DNA of 64,000 bases from Accumulibacter sp. Lineage in GTDB: Bacteria > Pseudomonadota > Gammaproteobacteria > Burkholderiales > Rhodocyclaceae. A model generated the notes under the pieces. It did not search any database and was not told where the DNA came from. It was given only the letters and a program-made list of their open reading frames with translations. The stretch spans positions 1-64,000 of the forward strand of contig JAIFKU010000088.1 in NCBI GenBank assembly GCA_020049495.1, given 5' to 3'. A program made the position numbers and the translations under genes. This document shows, piece after piece, positions 32,078-42,399 of the stretch (the stretch's first letter is position 1; the number at the start of each line of letters is the position of its first letter).

Positions 32078-32824
32078 TTAGAGGCGGAAATTTTCGCCCA
32101 GGTAAACTTTACGAACGTTTTCATTATAAATGATTTCGTCGGGTCGACCAGAGGCGAGAACACTGCCTTCGTTGAGGATGTAGGCGTGATCACAAATGCC
32201 CAGCGTTTCGCGTACATTATGATCAGTGATCAGGACGCCAATATGGCGTTCCTTGAGGAAACGGATGATTTTCTGGATATCGAGCACGGCAATCGGATCG
32301 ATGCCGGCAAAAGGCTCATCGAGCAGGATGAAACGCGGCTCGGTCGACAGGGCGCGGGCAATCTCGACCCGCCGGCGTTCCCCGCCCGAAAGCGCGGCGG
32401 CCGAACTGTTGCGGATATGGGCAATATGAAGTTCTTCGAGCAGTTGTTCGGCCCGCCGGTCAACCTCGTCAGGCTCAAGATTCTGCAGTTCCAGCACCGC
32501 CTTGATGTTTTCGATGACGCTCAGCTTGCGGAAGACGGAAGCCTCCTGCGGCAGGTAAGAAACGCCGAGTCGCGCGCGCTGATGGATGGGCAGATGGGTG
32601 ATCCTTTGCTCGTCGATATGAACTTCGCCGCCATCGCAGGCGACCAGACCGACGACCATGTAGAAACAGGTCGTTTTCCCCGCGCCGTTCGGGCCGAGCA
32701 GGCCGACCACTTCGCCGCTGCTGACCTCGATGGAGACGTCCTGTACGACCGTGCGCTTCTTGTAGCGCTTCTTCAGATTGTGCGTGGACAGCGTGTTCTT
32801 GCCGCTTCTGTTTTCGGACATCAT
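32078..32824 (-). CDS. lptB: LPS export ABC transporter ATP-binding protein
   Basis: [57 protein letters not shown]. Confidence 0.95.
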   Translation of the reverse strand: MMSENRSGKNTLSTHNLKKRYKKRTVVQDVSIEVSSGEVVGLLGPNGAGKTTCFYMVVGLVACDGGEVHIDEQRITHLPIHQRARLGVSYLPQEASVFRKLSVIENIKAVLELQNLEPDEVDRRAEQLLEELHIAHIRNSSAAALSGGERRRVEIARALSTEPRFILLDEPFAGIDPIAVLDIQKIIRFLKERHIGVLITDHNVRETLGICDHAYILNEGSVLASGRPDEIIYNENVRKVYLGENFRL

Positions 32825-33271
32825 TCAATCGTCTTCAAAATTGCCGCGCAGGACGCGGCGGATGGTCTCGCCGGAAAATCCCCGGCTCATCAGAAATCGG
32901 GTCTGGCGGGCGCGTTCGGCGGCATCACCGCCCCCGGTCTTGTCACCAAACTTGCGCTGCCAGACCTGACGCGCCCGTGTCAGTTCATCCTCGCCGGCGG
33001 CCAGTGCGCCGGCTACCAGCGCTTCGGAAACGCCCTGGGTACGCAGTTCATGCGCCAGACGAGCGTTGCCAAAGCGTGCGCCGCGAGCGTTCATACGCAT
33101 CTCGACATAGCGTTCGTCAGAAAGCAGGCGACGTTCGCTCAGTTCATCCAGCAGCGCTTCAAGTGCTTCGGCCGACTCGGCGTACGGCGCCAGTTTCCGG
33201 GCCAGCTCGACCCGCGCGTGTTCGCGGCGCGCCAGCAGCCGCAATGCACGCTCGCGCAGCGAGCCGTTCAT
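32825..33271 (-). CDS. recX: Regulatory protein RecX
   Basis: 148 aa; ALRLLARREHARVELARKL, RYVEMRMNARGARFGNARLAHELRTQGV; immediately downstream of recA. Confidence 0.9.
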   Translation of the reverse strand: MNGSLRERALRLLARREHARVELARKLAPYAESAEALEALLDELSERRLLSDERYVEMRMNARGARFGNARLAHELRTQGVSEALVAGALAAGEDELTRARQVWQRKFGDKTGGGDAAERARQTRFLMSRGFSGETIRRVLRGNFEDD

Positions 33272-33277
33272 CTCCGC

Positions 33278-34297
33278 TTACTCGACGGGATTGAGCGCTT
33301 GCGGCGATGGTACATTCACCGCCGTACGAATCCTGGCTTCAATCTCCTCGGCGATTTGCGCATTGGCTTTCAGGTATTCGCGGGCGTTGTCCTTGCCCTG
33401 GCCGATTTTCTCGCCATTGTAGGCGTACCAGGAGCCGGATTTCTCGACCAGTTTATGAATCACGCCCAGTTCGACGATTTCGCCTTCGCGCGACGTGCCT
33501 TCGCCGTAAAGAATATCGAAAATGGCTTCGCGGAAAGGCGGTGCCACCTTGTTCTTGACGACCTTGACGCGGGTTTCATTGCCCACCACCTCGTCACCCT
33601 TCTTGATGCTGCCGATGCGGCGGATATCCAGGCGCACCGAGGCGTAGAACTTGAGCGCGTTGCCTCCGGTCGTGGTTTCCGGACTGCCGAACATGACGCC
33701 GATCTTCATGCGGATCTGGTTGATGAAGATGACCAGCGTGTTCGTCCGGTTGATGTTGGCCGTCAGTTTGCGCAGCGCCTGACTCATCAGGCGGGCTTGC
33801 AGGCCGGGCAGCGAATCGCCCATCTCGCCCTCGATTTCGGCTTTCGGCACGAGCGCGGCGACCGAGTCGATGACGACCACGTCCACACTCGCCGAACGCA
33901 CCAGCATGTCGGTGATTTCAAGCGCCTGTTCGCCGGTATCCGGCTGCGAAATGAGCAGATCATCAAGATTGACACCCAGCTTCTGGGCGTAAGTCGGATC
34001 AAGTGCGTGCTCGGCATCGATGAAAGCCGCGGTCCCGCCGAGCTTTTGCATCTCGGCGATGACTTGCAGCGCCAGCGTCGTCTTGCCTGAAGATTCCGGG
34101 CCGTAGATTTCAACGACGCGGCCTCGCGGCAAGCCGCCGATACCCAGGGCGATATCCAGTCCGAGCGAGCCGGTGGAAACGACCTGAATGTCCTTGACGA
34201 CACTGCCGTCCCCCATTTTCATGATCGAGCCCTTGCCAAACTGCTTTTCGATCTGAGCCAGTGCGGCGGCTAGTGCTTTTGCCTTGTTGTCGTCCAT
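33278..34297 (-). CDS. recA: Recombinase RecA
   Basis: [68 protein letters not shown]. Confidence 0.98.
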   Translation of the reverse strand: MDDNKAKALAAALAQIEKQFGKGSIMKMGDGSVVKDIQVVSTGSLGLDIALGIGGLPRGRVVEIYGPESSGKTTLALQVIAEMQKLGGTAAFIDAEHALDPTYAQKLGVNLDDLLISQPDTGEQALEITDMLVRSASVDVVVIDSVAALVPKAEIEGEMGDSLPGLQARLMSQALRKLTANINRTNTLVIFINQIRMKIGVMFGSPETTTGGNALKFYASVRLDIRRIGSIKKGDEVVGNETRVKVVKNKVAPPFREAIFDILYGEGTSREGEIVELGVIHKLVEKSGSWYAYNGEKIGQGKDNAREYLKANAQIAEEIEARIRTAVNVPSPQALNPVE

Positions 34298-34445
34298 AGC
34301 GTGTCCTTTATTCTGAGTGGCGGGAATTATCTCATGTTCGACGTCGTAGAACCCGTAGCCTGCACCAGCGCCGAATACTGTAATTATATACAGCATTCAG
34401 CAAAAGGCGAATACTTCCGGAATCCAGGCTGCGCGAATTACATTT

Positions 34446-34955
34446 TCAGGCCGTCATTGTGACGCAACGCTCCAGCAGGCCTGCCAGGGCGTAGGCGACC
34501 GATTGCGCGCGAATCTCCTCGCGGCTGCCTGCGAAGCGGCAGCTTTCAACCGCGATGCACCCATCCGGCCCGGCCCAGCCGAAGCAGACGGATCCGACCG
34601 GCTTATCCGCCGAACCGCCTCCCGGGCCGGCAATGCCGGTGATCGCCAACGCCCAGTCGGCGTGACTGTGGCGCAGGGCGCCGGCGGCCATCGCCACCGC
34701 CGTCGCTTCACTGACCGCGCCGTGCATGGTCAGTGTCGCGGGCAGGACGCCGAGCATTTCCTGCTTGGCCGCATTCGAATAGGTGACAAAACCGCGCTCG
34801 AACCAGTCCGAACTGCCGGCAATGGCCGTAAGGCTTTGTGCCACCCAGCCGCCGGTGCACGATTCTGCCGTCGCCAGCCGCTGGCCGGTGCCGAGCAGCG
34901 CAGCGCCGACTGCAGCGGCGAGGGCTTCCAGCGCCTTCTGGTCGTAATCGCTCAT
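34446..34955 (-). CDS. CinA-family nicotinamide-nucleotide amidohydrolase (PncC-like)
   Basis: LATAESCTGGWVAQSLTAIAGSSDWFERGFVTYSNAAKQEMLGV, ITGIAGPGGGSADKPVG. Confidence 0.92.
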   Translation of the reverse strand: MSDYDQKALEALAAAVGAALLGTGQRLATAESCTGGWVAQSLTAIAGSSDWFERGFVTYSNAAKQEMLGVLPATLTMHGAVSEATAVAMAAGALRHSHADWALAITGIAGPGGGSADKPVGSVCFGWAGPDGCIAVESCRFAGSREEIRAQSVAYALAGLLERCVTMTA

Positions 34956-35497
34956 GACAGAATGAAGCGCAGCAGCGCCAGCACCAGCAGGGTGTAGAGC
35001 GCGGCGAAAAAGTCATCGGTCATGACGCCGAAACCGTTCTTCACCTGTTCGTCAAAATAGCGCGCCGGCTGCGGCTTGACGATATCGAAAAAACGGAAAA
35101 GCAGAAAGGCCGTGCCCTGCCACAGCCAGCCCGGAGGACAGAACACCAGCACCAGCCAGAAGGGAACGATCTCGTCCCAGACGATGCTGCCATGATCGAC
35201 GACGCCGAGGTCGGCGCCTGTCCGCTGTGCGGCCAGCACGCCGCCGATGAAGCAGACAAGAAGAAAACCGAGCAGTTCGAGGTCACTCATCCATGGTCTG
35301 AGCAGCGGAAGCGTGGCCCAGGCGAACATGGTTCCGACGGTGCCCGGGGCAAACGGTGAAAGACCGCTGCCGAAGCCACAGGCGATCAGATGCGCCGGAT
35401 GCGAGAAGAGAAAGGCAAGCGAAGGCGATTTACTGAATATCTTGAGCAAAATGATCGAATCCTTTGCGCGTGACCGGCAAAACTTCTCCGTTTTCAT
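34952..35497 (-). CDS. pgpA: Phosphatidylglycerophosphatase A
   Basis: GFGSGLSPFAPGTVGTMFA, DHGSIVWDEIVPFWLVL; exact start uncertain. Confidence 0.9.
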   Translation of the reverse strand: MKTEKFCRSRAKDSIILLKIFSKSPSLAFLFSHPAHLIACGFGSGLSPFAPGTVGTMFAWATLPLLRPWMSDLELLGFLLVCFIGGVLAAQRTGADLGVVDHGSIVWDEIVPFWLVLVFCPPGWLWQGTAFLLFRFFDIVKPQPARYFDEQVKNGFGVMTDDFFAALYTLLVLALLRFILS

Positions 35498-36398
35498 CGA
35501 GCAGGCGAACCTCGCCCCGGCCCTCCACCATGCGCCCGATGCGCCACAGCGGCAGATCGAGACGGATGGCCAGTTCGGCCAGCTCGCGGCGCTTGCCGGG
35601 CGAGGCGGTAAATATCAATTCGTAATCGTCGCCGCCGGCCAATTGACAGTGGCGTGCCAGCAATGGTTCGGCGCCGGCAGGCAAAGACGGCATCTGTGCC
35701 AGGAAAACTTCGCCATCGACGTCCGAGCGTTCGGCAATATGGCCAAGATCAGCGAGCAGGCCGTCCGAAACGTCGATGGCCGCGTGGGCAAGTTTCCCGT
35801 TCAGCAGGGCCTGTCCGAGTTCGACCCGCGGCAGCGGCTGCTGCAGGGCGAAAATGCAGCGGCTGGCAAGGGTTTCCGGCAACTGCGTCCGGCCTTGCAA
35901 CTGCGCCAGGCCAAGGGCGGCCAATCCGGGCTGGCCTGAAATCCAGAGGTCATCGCCGTCCTGCGCCTGGTCGCGGCGCAGCGCGCTACCGGCCGCTACC
36001 TCGCCCAGCGCGGTCAGGCACAGATTGAGTGGTCCGCGCGTGGTATCGCCGCCGACCAGGTCAACACCATAGCGTCCGGCGCAGGCAAAGAGACCGTCGG
36101 CGAAGGCGGCAATCCAGCTCTCGTCAGCCTGTGGCAGGCTGCCGGCGAGCAAAATCCAGCGCGGTCTGGCGCCCATCGCGGCAAGGTCGGAAAGATTGAC
36201 TGCCAGTGCTTTCCAGCCCAACTGGTAGGGGTCGGTGTCCGGCAGAAAATGGGTGCCGGAAACGAGCATGTCGGTGGTGATGGCCAGCTCCATGCCCGGC
36301 GAAGGTGCCAGTAGCGCGCAGTCGTCACCGGGGCCGAGGACGCTTTGCGGCGTCGGTCGCGCGAAGTAGCGGGCGATCAGGTCGAATTCGGAGGGCAT
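35430..36398 (-). CDS. thiL: Thiamine-monophosphate kinase
   Basis: MPSEFDLIARYFARP, GPGDDCALL, DMLVSGTHF, GGDTTRGPLNLCLTALGEV. Confidence 0.95.
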   Translation of the reverse strand: MPSEFDLIARYFARPTPQSVLGPGDDCALLAPSPGMELAITTDMLVSGTHFLPDTDPYQLGWKALAVNLSDLAAMGARPRWILLAGSLPQADESWIAAFADGLFACAGRYGVDLVGGDTTRGPLNLCLTALGEVAAGSALRRDQAQDGDDLWISGQPGLAALGLAQLQGRTQLPETLASRCIFALQQPLPRVELGQALLNGKLAHAAIDVSDGLLADLGHIAERSDVDGEVFLAQMPSLPAGAEPLLARHCQLAGGDDYELIFTASPGKRRELAELAIRLDLPLWRIGRMVEGRGEVRLLDENGEVLPVTRKGFDHFAQDIQ

Positions 36399-36413
36399 GT
36401 CAAGAACCTCTTT

Positions 36414-36497
36414 CAACGCAGAGAGCGCAGAGGCGCAGAGGTCGCGGAGAAAAACAAATAGATTGAATAGTTCATCTCTGCGCGCTCTGCGTCGAAG
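36414..36497. repeat. REP/BIME-like imperfect inverted repeat between thiL and nusB
   Basis: AACGCAGAGAGCGCAGAGGCGCAGAGGTCGCGGAGAAA...ATCTCTGCGCGCTCTGCGTCG. Confidence 0.6.
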
Positions 36498-36501
36498 GCG
36501 C

Positions 36502-37008
36502 TTAGCCCCCGGCGCGCGCCGCGCGCTTGGCCTCGACTTCGACCGGGCGCAGCTTGGCGGCCAGCTTGTCGAGCACGCCGTTGACGTATTTGTGGCCGTC
36601 GGTACCACCAAAGCCCTTGGTTAGTTCAATGGCTTCGTTGATGATGACGCGATAGGGGGTTTGCGGATAGCTGGCGAGCTCATAGGCACCGGCCAGCAAA
36701 ACACTGGCCTCGACAGGGGAAAGTTCGGAGAACGGACGGTCGAGGTACACCTGAAGCTGTTCCTGCAGCAACGCATGCTGGGCCAGCACGCCGTGCAACA
36801 GGCCGACAAAGAACTCGCGGTCGGCCTTGTCAAAGCCGGAGCTGTCGCGCAGGTGCGCTTCAATGGCGGCCTCGTCGTTGCCGCTCAACTGCCACTGATA
36901 AAGACCCTGCAGTGCAAATTCGCGGGCTCTGCGGCGCGGTGACTTGGCCGCTGGCTTGGCTGGGGACTTGAGCGCATTGGCGGCGGGGGTTTCCGGCTTG
37001 ATGCTCAT
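36502..37008 (-). CDS. nusB: Transcription antitermination factor NusB
   Basis: [52 protein letters not shown]. Confidence 0.96.
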   Translation of the reverse strand: MSIKPETPAANALKSPAKPAAKSPRRRAREFALQGLYQWQLSGNDEAAIEAHLRDSSGFDKADREFFVGLLHGVLAQHALLQEQLQVYLDRPFSELSPVEASVLLAGAYELASYPQTPYRVIINEAIELTKGFGGTDGHKYVNGVLDKLAAKLRPVEVEAKRAARAGG

Positions 37009-37487
37009 GCTGGTTTTTCTCCAATGGCGCGCAGCAGATTGACCATTTCGACCACCGCACGGGCGCAGTCCGTTCCCTTTTCCTGACTGCGTGCCAGCGC
37101 CTGATCGTCGCTTTCGCAGGTCAGGATACCATTGGCGACGGGAATGCCGGTATCCAGTTGCACCTCCATCACGGCGCGGCAGGAGTCGTTGGAAACCACC
37201 TCGAAGTGATAGGTTTCACCGCGGATGACGGCACCGAGGGCAACCAGCGCATCGAAACGGTCGCTTTGCGCCATCGTCTGCAGCACCAGTGGTATTTCCA
37301 GTGCGCCGGGGACCGTGGCAATCTCGATATCGCCTTCGGCGACGCCCAGTTGCCGAAGTTCGGCGACGCAGGCGGTGAGCAGACCTTCGCCGATCTGTTG
37401 ATTGAAACGGCTCATGACAATGCCGACGTTCAGGCCCTTACCGGCCAGAGAGGTTTCGTACTCGAAAATGTTTGCGTAATGGGCCAT
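37005..37487 (-). CDS. ribH: 6,7-dimethyl-8-ribityllumazine synthase
   Basis: [46 protein letters not shown]. Confidence 0.97.
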   Translation of the reverse strand: MAHYANIFEYETSLAGKGLNVGIVMSRFNQQIGEGLLTACVAELRQLGVAEGDIEIATVPGALEIPLVLQTMAQSDRFDALVALGAVIRGETYHFEVVSNDSCRAVMEVQLDTGIPVANGILTCESDDQALARSQEKGTDCARAVVEMVNLLRAIGEKPA

Positions 37488-37518
37488 GTCAGCGCCTTGG
37501 TAATTAGTGCGGGTTGGC

Positions 37519-38646
37519 TTATTCGAGTTCGGCGGGTGTGGCAATGTAGCCGGTCACCTCAAGGTCGAAGCCGGTCATGCTCGGCATGCGGCGCGGACTG
37601 GAGAGCAGCTTCATCTTGCGTACCCCGAGATCGCGCAGGATCTGTGCCCCGATGCCGTAGATGCGTGGGTCCCATTTTTTTGTGTGGGGCTTGTCCGCAT
37701 TGGGCGCGCTGAGTGCCGCGAGAATGTCCTGGCCAGTTTCGCTGCGCCGCAGCAGCACAATGACGCCGGATTCGGCACGCGCCAGCGCCTGCTGGGCGAG
37801 ATCAAGCGAAAACGTGTGGCGGCCGCTGGCCAAGTCGAGAAAATCGAGCACCGACAAGGGTTCGTGCACGCGCACCAGCGTTTCCCTGTCCGCGCAAATC
37901 TCGCCCTTGGTCAGTGCCAGATGGACTTCATTCGATGAGCGGTCGGTGTAGGCGTGCAGCAGAAACTCGCCATGTACCGACCTGACCGGTTTGGAGAAGG
38001 CCCGCTCGACCAGGGTTTCGTTACGGCTGCGGAAGTGGATGAGGTCGGCAATGGTACCGATCTTCAGACCATGCTCGCGTGCAAACTCGATGAGATCGGG
38101 CAGGCGGGCCATAGTGCCGTCGTCCTTGAGGACTTCGCAAATGACCGACGCGGGTTCGAGTCCAGCGATCTGGGCAAGATCGCAACCCGCTTCGGTGTGT
38201 CCGGCGCGCACCAGCACGCCGCCGTCCTTGGCGGTGATCGGAAAAATGTGTCCGGGCTGAACGATGTCCTCCGGCCGTGCGTCGCAGGCGACCGCCGCCT
38301 GGATGGTGCGTGCCCTGTCCTGTGCCGAAATGCCGGTGGTGACCCCGCTGGCGGCTTCGATCGAGACCGTGAAGGCGGTGTTGTACGGACTCTTGTTGTC
38401 GCGCGCCATCTGCGTCAGGCCGAGTTGTTTGCCGCGCGCTTCGCTGATGGTCAGGCAAACCAGGCCGCGCGCATGCTTGACCATGAAATTGATCGCGTCG
38501 GGCGTAACCATTTCGGCGGCCAGGACAAGATCGCCTTCATTTTCGCGATCTTCTTCATCGACCAGGATGACCATGCGTCCGGCACGCATCTCGACAATGA
38601 TCTCCTCGATCGGCGAGATTGCGGGTGAAGTACTTTGCGGTGCCAT
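37519..38646 (-). CDS. ribBA: 3,4-dihydroxy-2-butanone 4-phosphate synthase with GTP cyclohydrolase II-like C-terminal domain
   Basis: [37 protein letters not shown] RibB motif; [14 protein letters not shown] and [20 protein letters not shown] RibA-like part. Confidence 0.92.
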   Translation of the reverse strand: MAPQSTSPAISPIEEIIVEMRAGRMVILVDEEDRENEGDLVLAAEMVTPDAINFMVKHARGLVCLTISEARGKQLGLTQMARDNKSPYNTAFTVSIEAASGVTTGISAQDRARTIQAAVACDARPEDIVQPGHIFPITAKDGGVLVRAGHTEAGCDLAQIAGLEPASVICEVLKDDGTMARLPDLIEFAREHGLKIGTIADLIHFRSRNETLVERAFSKPVRSVHGEFLLHAYTDRSSNEVHLALTKGEICADRETLVRVHEPLSVLDFLDLASGRHTFSLDLAQQALARAESGVIVLLRRSETGQDILAALSAPNADKPHTKKWDPRIYGIGAQILRDLGVRKMKLLSSPRRMPSMTGFDLEVTGYIATPAELE

Positions 38647-38889
38647 TTATGCGGCCTCCGGAGTGTCGGGATTGAGTATGTGCTCGGCGTAAAGTGCGCG
38701 GAGATCGAATAGCGTCATGAGAGATCCGCAGCTTGAATCGAATGAGCAGTAAAAAGTACTGCCACCGAACTGTTTAGGCTGAGCCACAAGAGTAAGCATG
38801 TATTTTCGCACGCCGACGCCCTGGGCGCCAGCATTACCGCTCCTCGAAGCATGCAACATTCTGATTATTTGAAAGTTATCTAACGCCAT
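38647..38889 (-). CDS. Possible small upstream ORF (80 aa) abutting ribBA
   Basis: ATG..TAA frame whose stop TAA directly abuts the ribBA ATG; no family recognised. Confidence 0.3.
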   Translation of the reverse strand: MALDNFQIIRMLHASRSGNAGAQGVGVRKYMLTLVAQPKQFGGSTFYCSFDSSCGSLMTLFDLRALYAEHILNPDTPEAA

Positions 38890-39046
38890 TGAGATCCTGG
38901 ATGCTTGCTCTACAGGTTGTTGCGAAATGCGCCCGCTCAATGAGTACACACCTTGGACTGTCGGCCTCCCGGCAAGCATTGACCGGTGGGGTGCGGTCGA
39001 CGATACTTCTCGGCTTTCTGTAGAGCTTTCCATTTCCGAGGCCATC

Positions 39047-40447
39047 ATGACCGTACTGAGCGTCAAACAAATCCTTGCAGCCCTCGCGCCTGCCGACATG
39101 TCGGTCACGGTCAGGGGCTGGGTACGCACGCGGCGCGATTCCAAGGCCGGCGTGTCGTTCGTTAACATTTCGGATGGTTCATGCTTCCAGCCGATACAGG
39201 TTGTGGCGCCCGAGACGCTGGAAAATTACGCTGCGCAGATACGACATCTCACCGCCGGGTGTTCGGTCGTGGCGACCGGCCTGATCGTGCCGTCGCCAGC
39301 CAAGGGACAACCCTTTGAGATGCAGGCGACGGCAATCGAAGTAATCGGCCGTGTGGATGACCCGGACAGCTATCCGATCCAGCCCAAGGCGCACAGCATG
39401 GAATACCTGCGCGAAGTGGCGCATCTGCGGGCGCGAACCAATGTAATCGGCGCCGTCACGCGCGTCCGCCACACCATCGCGCAGGCGATTCACCGCTTTT
39501 TCAACGAGCAGGATTTCTTCTGGATCAATACGCCGATCATCACCGCCTCCGATGCCGAAGGCGCCGGCGAACTGTTCCGCGTATCGACTCTGGACCTGGC
39601 TAACCTGCCGCGAAGCGAAACCGGCAAGGTGGATTTCTCGAAGGAATTCTTCGGCAACGAGGCCTTCCTCACGGTTTCCGGGCAATTGAACGTCGAGACC
39701 TACTGCATGGCGATGTCGAAGGTCTACACCTTCGGCCCGACCTTCCGTGCCGAAAACTCCAACACCAGTCGCCATCTTGCGGAATTCTGGATGATCGAGC
39801 CGGAAATCGCTTTTGCCGACCTCTCGGATGATGCCGCACTGGCCGAAGCATTGCTCAAATACGTGTTCAAGGCGGTGCTCAGCGAGCGCCCGGATGACAT
39901 GGAGTTTTTCGAGGAACGCATCGAAAAGGGCGTGATCGCCAAGTTGCAAGCCATGATTGACTGCCAGTTCGTGCGCATGGACTACACCGACGCAGTCAGG
40001 ATTCTCGAAAACAGCAAGGTAAAATTCGACTACCCGGTGAAATGGGGCACGGATCTGCAAAGCGAGCACGAGCGCTTCCTGGCTGAAACACACGTCAAGG
40101 CCCCGCTGGTCCTGATGAACTATCCGAAGGAGATCAAGGCGTTTTACATGCGTCTCAACGATGACGGGAAAACGGTCGCCGCCATGGATGTACTGGCTCC
40201 CGGCATCGGCGAAATCATTGGGGGTTCGCAACGCGAAGAGCGGCTCGAAGTTCTCGACAGGCGCATGATCGAAGTCGGTGTCTCCCCGGCACATTACGGC
40301 TGGTACCGCGACCTGCGCCGTTACGGCACCGTGCCGCATGCCGGTTTTGGCCTGGGCTTCGAGCGCACCATTTCGTACATCACCGGTCTGGCCAACGTGC
40401 GCGACGTGATTCCCTTCCCGCGTACGCCCGGCAACGCTAAGTATTAA
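39047..40447 (+). CDS. asnS: Asparaginyl-tRNA synthetase
   Basis: [57 protein letters not shown]. Confidence 0.97.
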   Translation: MTVLSVKQILAALAPADMSVTVRGWVRTRRDSKAGVSFVNISDGSCFQPIQVVAPETLENYAAQIRHLTAGCSVVATGLIVPSPAKGQPFEMQATAIEVIGRVDDPDSYPIQPKAHSMEYLREVAHLRARTNVIGAVTRVRHTIAQAIHRFFNEQDFFWINTPIITASDAEGAGELFRVSTLDLANLPRSETGKVDFSKEFFGNEAFLTVSGQLNVETYCMAMSKVYTFGPTFRAENSNTSRHLAEFWMIEPEIAFADLSDDAALAEALLKYVFKAVLSERPDDMEFFEERIEKGVIAKLQAMIDCQFVRMDYTDAVRILENSKVKFDYPVKWGTDLQSEHERFLAETHVKAPLVLMNYPKEIKAFYMRLNDDGKTVAAMDVLAPGIGEIIGGSQREERLEVLDRRMIEVGVSPAHYGWYRDLRRYGTVPHAGFGLGFERTISYITGLANVRDVIPFPRTPGNAKY

Positions 40448-40463
40448 ACGATAGTCCTGACCC

Positions 40464-40976
40464 ATGTCTTTGCGAATCATCATTACCGGAGGTACATTCG
40501 ACAAGCGCTACGATGCCATCCGCGGCCAGTTGACCTTCAAGGATACGCATCTTCCCGATATCATCGAGCAGGTGCGCACCTGTCTTCCGATCGCGCTTGA
40601 ATTGAACCAGATGGTGGACAGCCTGGACATGCAGGACGTTAACCGCCAGTCCATCCTTGGCGCCTGCCGTAATGCCGGAGAAGAACAGATCGTCATTACC
40701 CACGGAACCGACACCATGGCGGAAACGGCGACTGTTCTCGGGCAGGCCTTCTGCACGGGCGAACCGGCTCTCGCCGGAAAGCGCATCGTCCTGACCGGAG
40801 CCATGGTGCCGTATTCGGTTTCAGGTAGCGATGCCATGTTCAACCTCGGTAGCGCCATCATGGCGGCGCAACTGGTTGAAGCCGGTGTTTACATCGCCAT
40901 GAATGGCCGTTGCTTTCCCTGGCGCAGCGTACGGAAAAACCGCGTGCTTGGCGTTTTCGAAGGCGAAGCGCTGTGA
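40464..40976 (+). CDS. Asparaginase N-terminal-domain protein (single domain)
   Basis: IIITGGTFDKRYD and IVITHGTDTMAETA motifs; only 170 aa. Confidence 0.85.
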   Translation: MSLRIIITGGTFDKRYDAIRGQLTFKDTHLPDIIEQVRTCLPIALELNQMVDSLDMQDVNRQSILGACRNAGEEQIVITHGTDTMAETATVLGQAFCTGEPALAGKRIVLTGAMVPYSVSGSDAMFNLGSAIMAAQLVEAGVYIAMNGRCFPWRSVRKNRVLGVFEGEAL

Positions 40977-41063
40977 TTGCCGGCTGCAGGTCCGGAATTA
41001 TCTTTGTCCTTGACGGCAGAAAACGCGGTCTGTAGCATTGGCCGATTTATTTAAGGGGTTTTC

Positions 41064-42212
41064 ATGAAAAAGATTGCGTCTGCTCTGACGCTGGTTGCCG
41101 CGCTGGTGTCCGCTGCAGCCATTGTGTCCTGCTCCACTTCCAGTTCTGATAGCGATGTCATCAAGATTGGCGTATTCGAGCCACTTACCGGCGCCAACGG
41201 TGCCGGTGGCGCTGACGAAGTCGATGGCATCAAGCTGGCCAACAAGCTTTTCCCGAAGGTGTTGGGCAAGACGGTGCAACTGGTCGTCGTAGACAACAAG
41301 TCGGACAAGGTCGAAGCTGCCAATGCCGCTACCGTCCTCGTACAAAAAGAAAAAGTCAAAGCCGTTATCGGTTCCTGGGGCAGCTCGTTGTCGATGTCCG
41401 GCGGCCCGATCTTCGCCGAAGCCAAGGTTCCGGCAGTCGCCGTTTCAGCGACCAACCCGAACGTGACCAAGGGTAACGAATATTATTTCCGCGTCTGCTT
41501 CCTCGATCCATTCCAGGGCACCGTCAATGCGGCTTATGCGTTCAATACGCTGAAGGCCAAAAAAGTCGCCATCATCCGCGAAGTGTCCAATGACTATTCC
41601 GTTGGTTTGGCCAAGTTCTTTGTCGATGGCTTCGTCAAGCTGTCTGGCGATCCGGCATCTATCGTCGCAACGTCCGACTACAACACCGGCGATCAGGACT
41701 TCTCGGCGCAACTGACCAATATCAAGCAGTTCAACCCCGACGTGATTTTTGCTCCGGGCAACTACACCGAATCGGCCCTGATCATCAAACAGGCGCGCGC
41801 CCTCGGCATGACCGCACAGTTCCTCGGCGGCGACACCTGGGACTTCAATGCTTTCCTGGAAATCGGCGGCGCCGCGGTTGAGGGGGCGACCTTCTCGACC
41901 TTCTTCGCCAATGACGTGCCGATCAACAAGACGTCCGAAACTTTCCTCAAGGCTTTCCGTGAAGAGTACAAGAAGGAACCGGCTGCCGTTGCCGCCCTCG
42001 GTTACGATGCCTACATGGTGATCATGGACGCCATCACGCGTGCCAATTCGGCCGATTCGCAAAAGATTCGCGATGCCTTGACGCAGACCAAGAACTTTGA
42101 AGGTTCGGCGGGATCGATCACCATCAATGCCGAGCGCAATGCCGACAAGGATGCCGTGTTCAAGACCGTGAAGGGCGGGAAGTTCGTCTTCCTGACCACC
42201 GTCAAGCCCTGA
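41064..42212 (+). CDS. livK: Branched-chain amino acid ABC transporter substrate-binding lipoprotein
   Basis: Lipobox AIVSC; IKIGVFEPLTGANGAGG...SSLSMSGGPIFAEAKVPAVAVSATNP. Confidence 0.9.
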   Translation: MKKIASALTLVAALVSAAAIVSCSTSSSDSDVIKIGVFEPLTGANGAGGADEVDGIKLANKLFPKVLGKTVQLVVVDNKSDKVEAANAATVLVQKEKVKAVIGSWGSSLSMSGGPIFAEAKVPAVAVSATNPNVTKGNEYYFRVCFLDPFQGTVNAAYAFNTLKAKKVAIIREVSNDYSVGLAKFFVDGFVKLSGDPASIVATSDYNTGDQDFSAQLTNIKQFNPDVIFAPGNYTESALIIKQARALGMTAQFLGGDTWDFNAFLEIGGAAVEGATFSTFFANDVPINKTSETFLKAFREEYKKEPAAVAALGYDAYMVIMDAITRANSADSQKIRDALTQTKNFEGSAGSITINAERNADKDAVFKTVKGGKFVFLTTVKP

Positions 42213-42252
42213 CTGAAAGAGCTGCGGAGAGAACTTGCTTCGCGGTGACCCG

Positions 42253-42300
42253 AAATCCGGATGTGCTATAGCTGCCGCTGCTGTCGCATTCGGATTTTTT
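42253..42300 (+). terminator. Hairpin plus T-tract between livK and livH
   Basis: AAATCCG ... CGGATTT followed by Ts. Confidence 0.5.
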
Positions 42301-42399
42301 CTTGCCTGCACCTGGCGTTCTTCATGCTTGGCCAGGGCGCGGTCGCGCAGCCTGGCCAATCTGGCTGATTGACTTGGACGGCAGTTCCAGAAGGAAGAC

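Noticed and set aside
32063-34090. 675-aa plus-strand ORF antisense to lptB, recX and recA
   Set aside because: Shadow ORF spanning three clear minus-strand genes, with no recognisable motifs
39179-40504. 441-aa minus-strand ORF antisense to asnS
   Set aside because: Shadow ORF within a confident asnS
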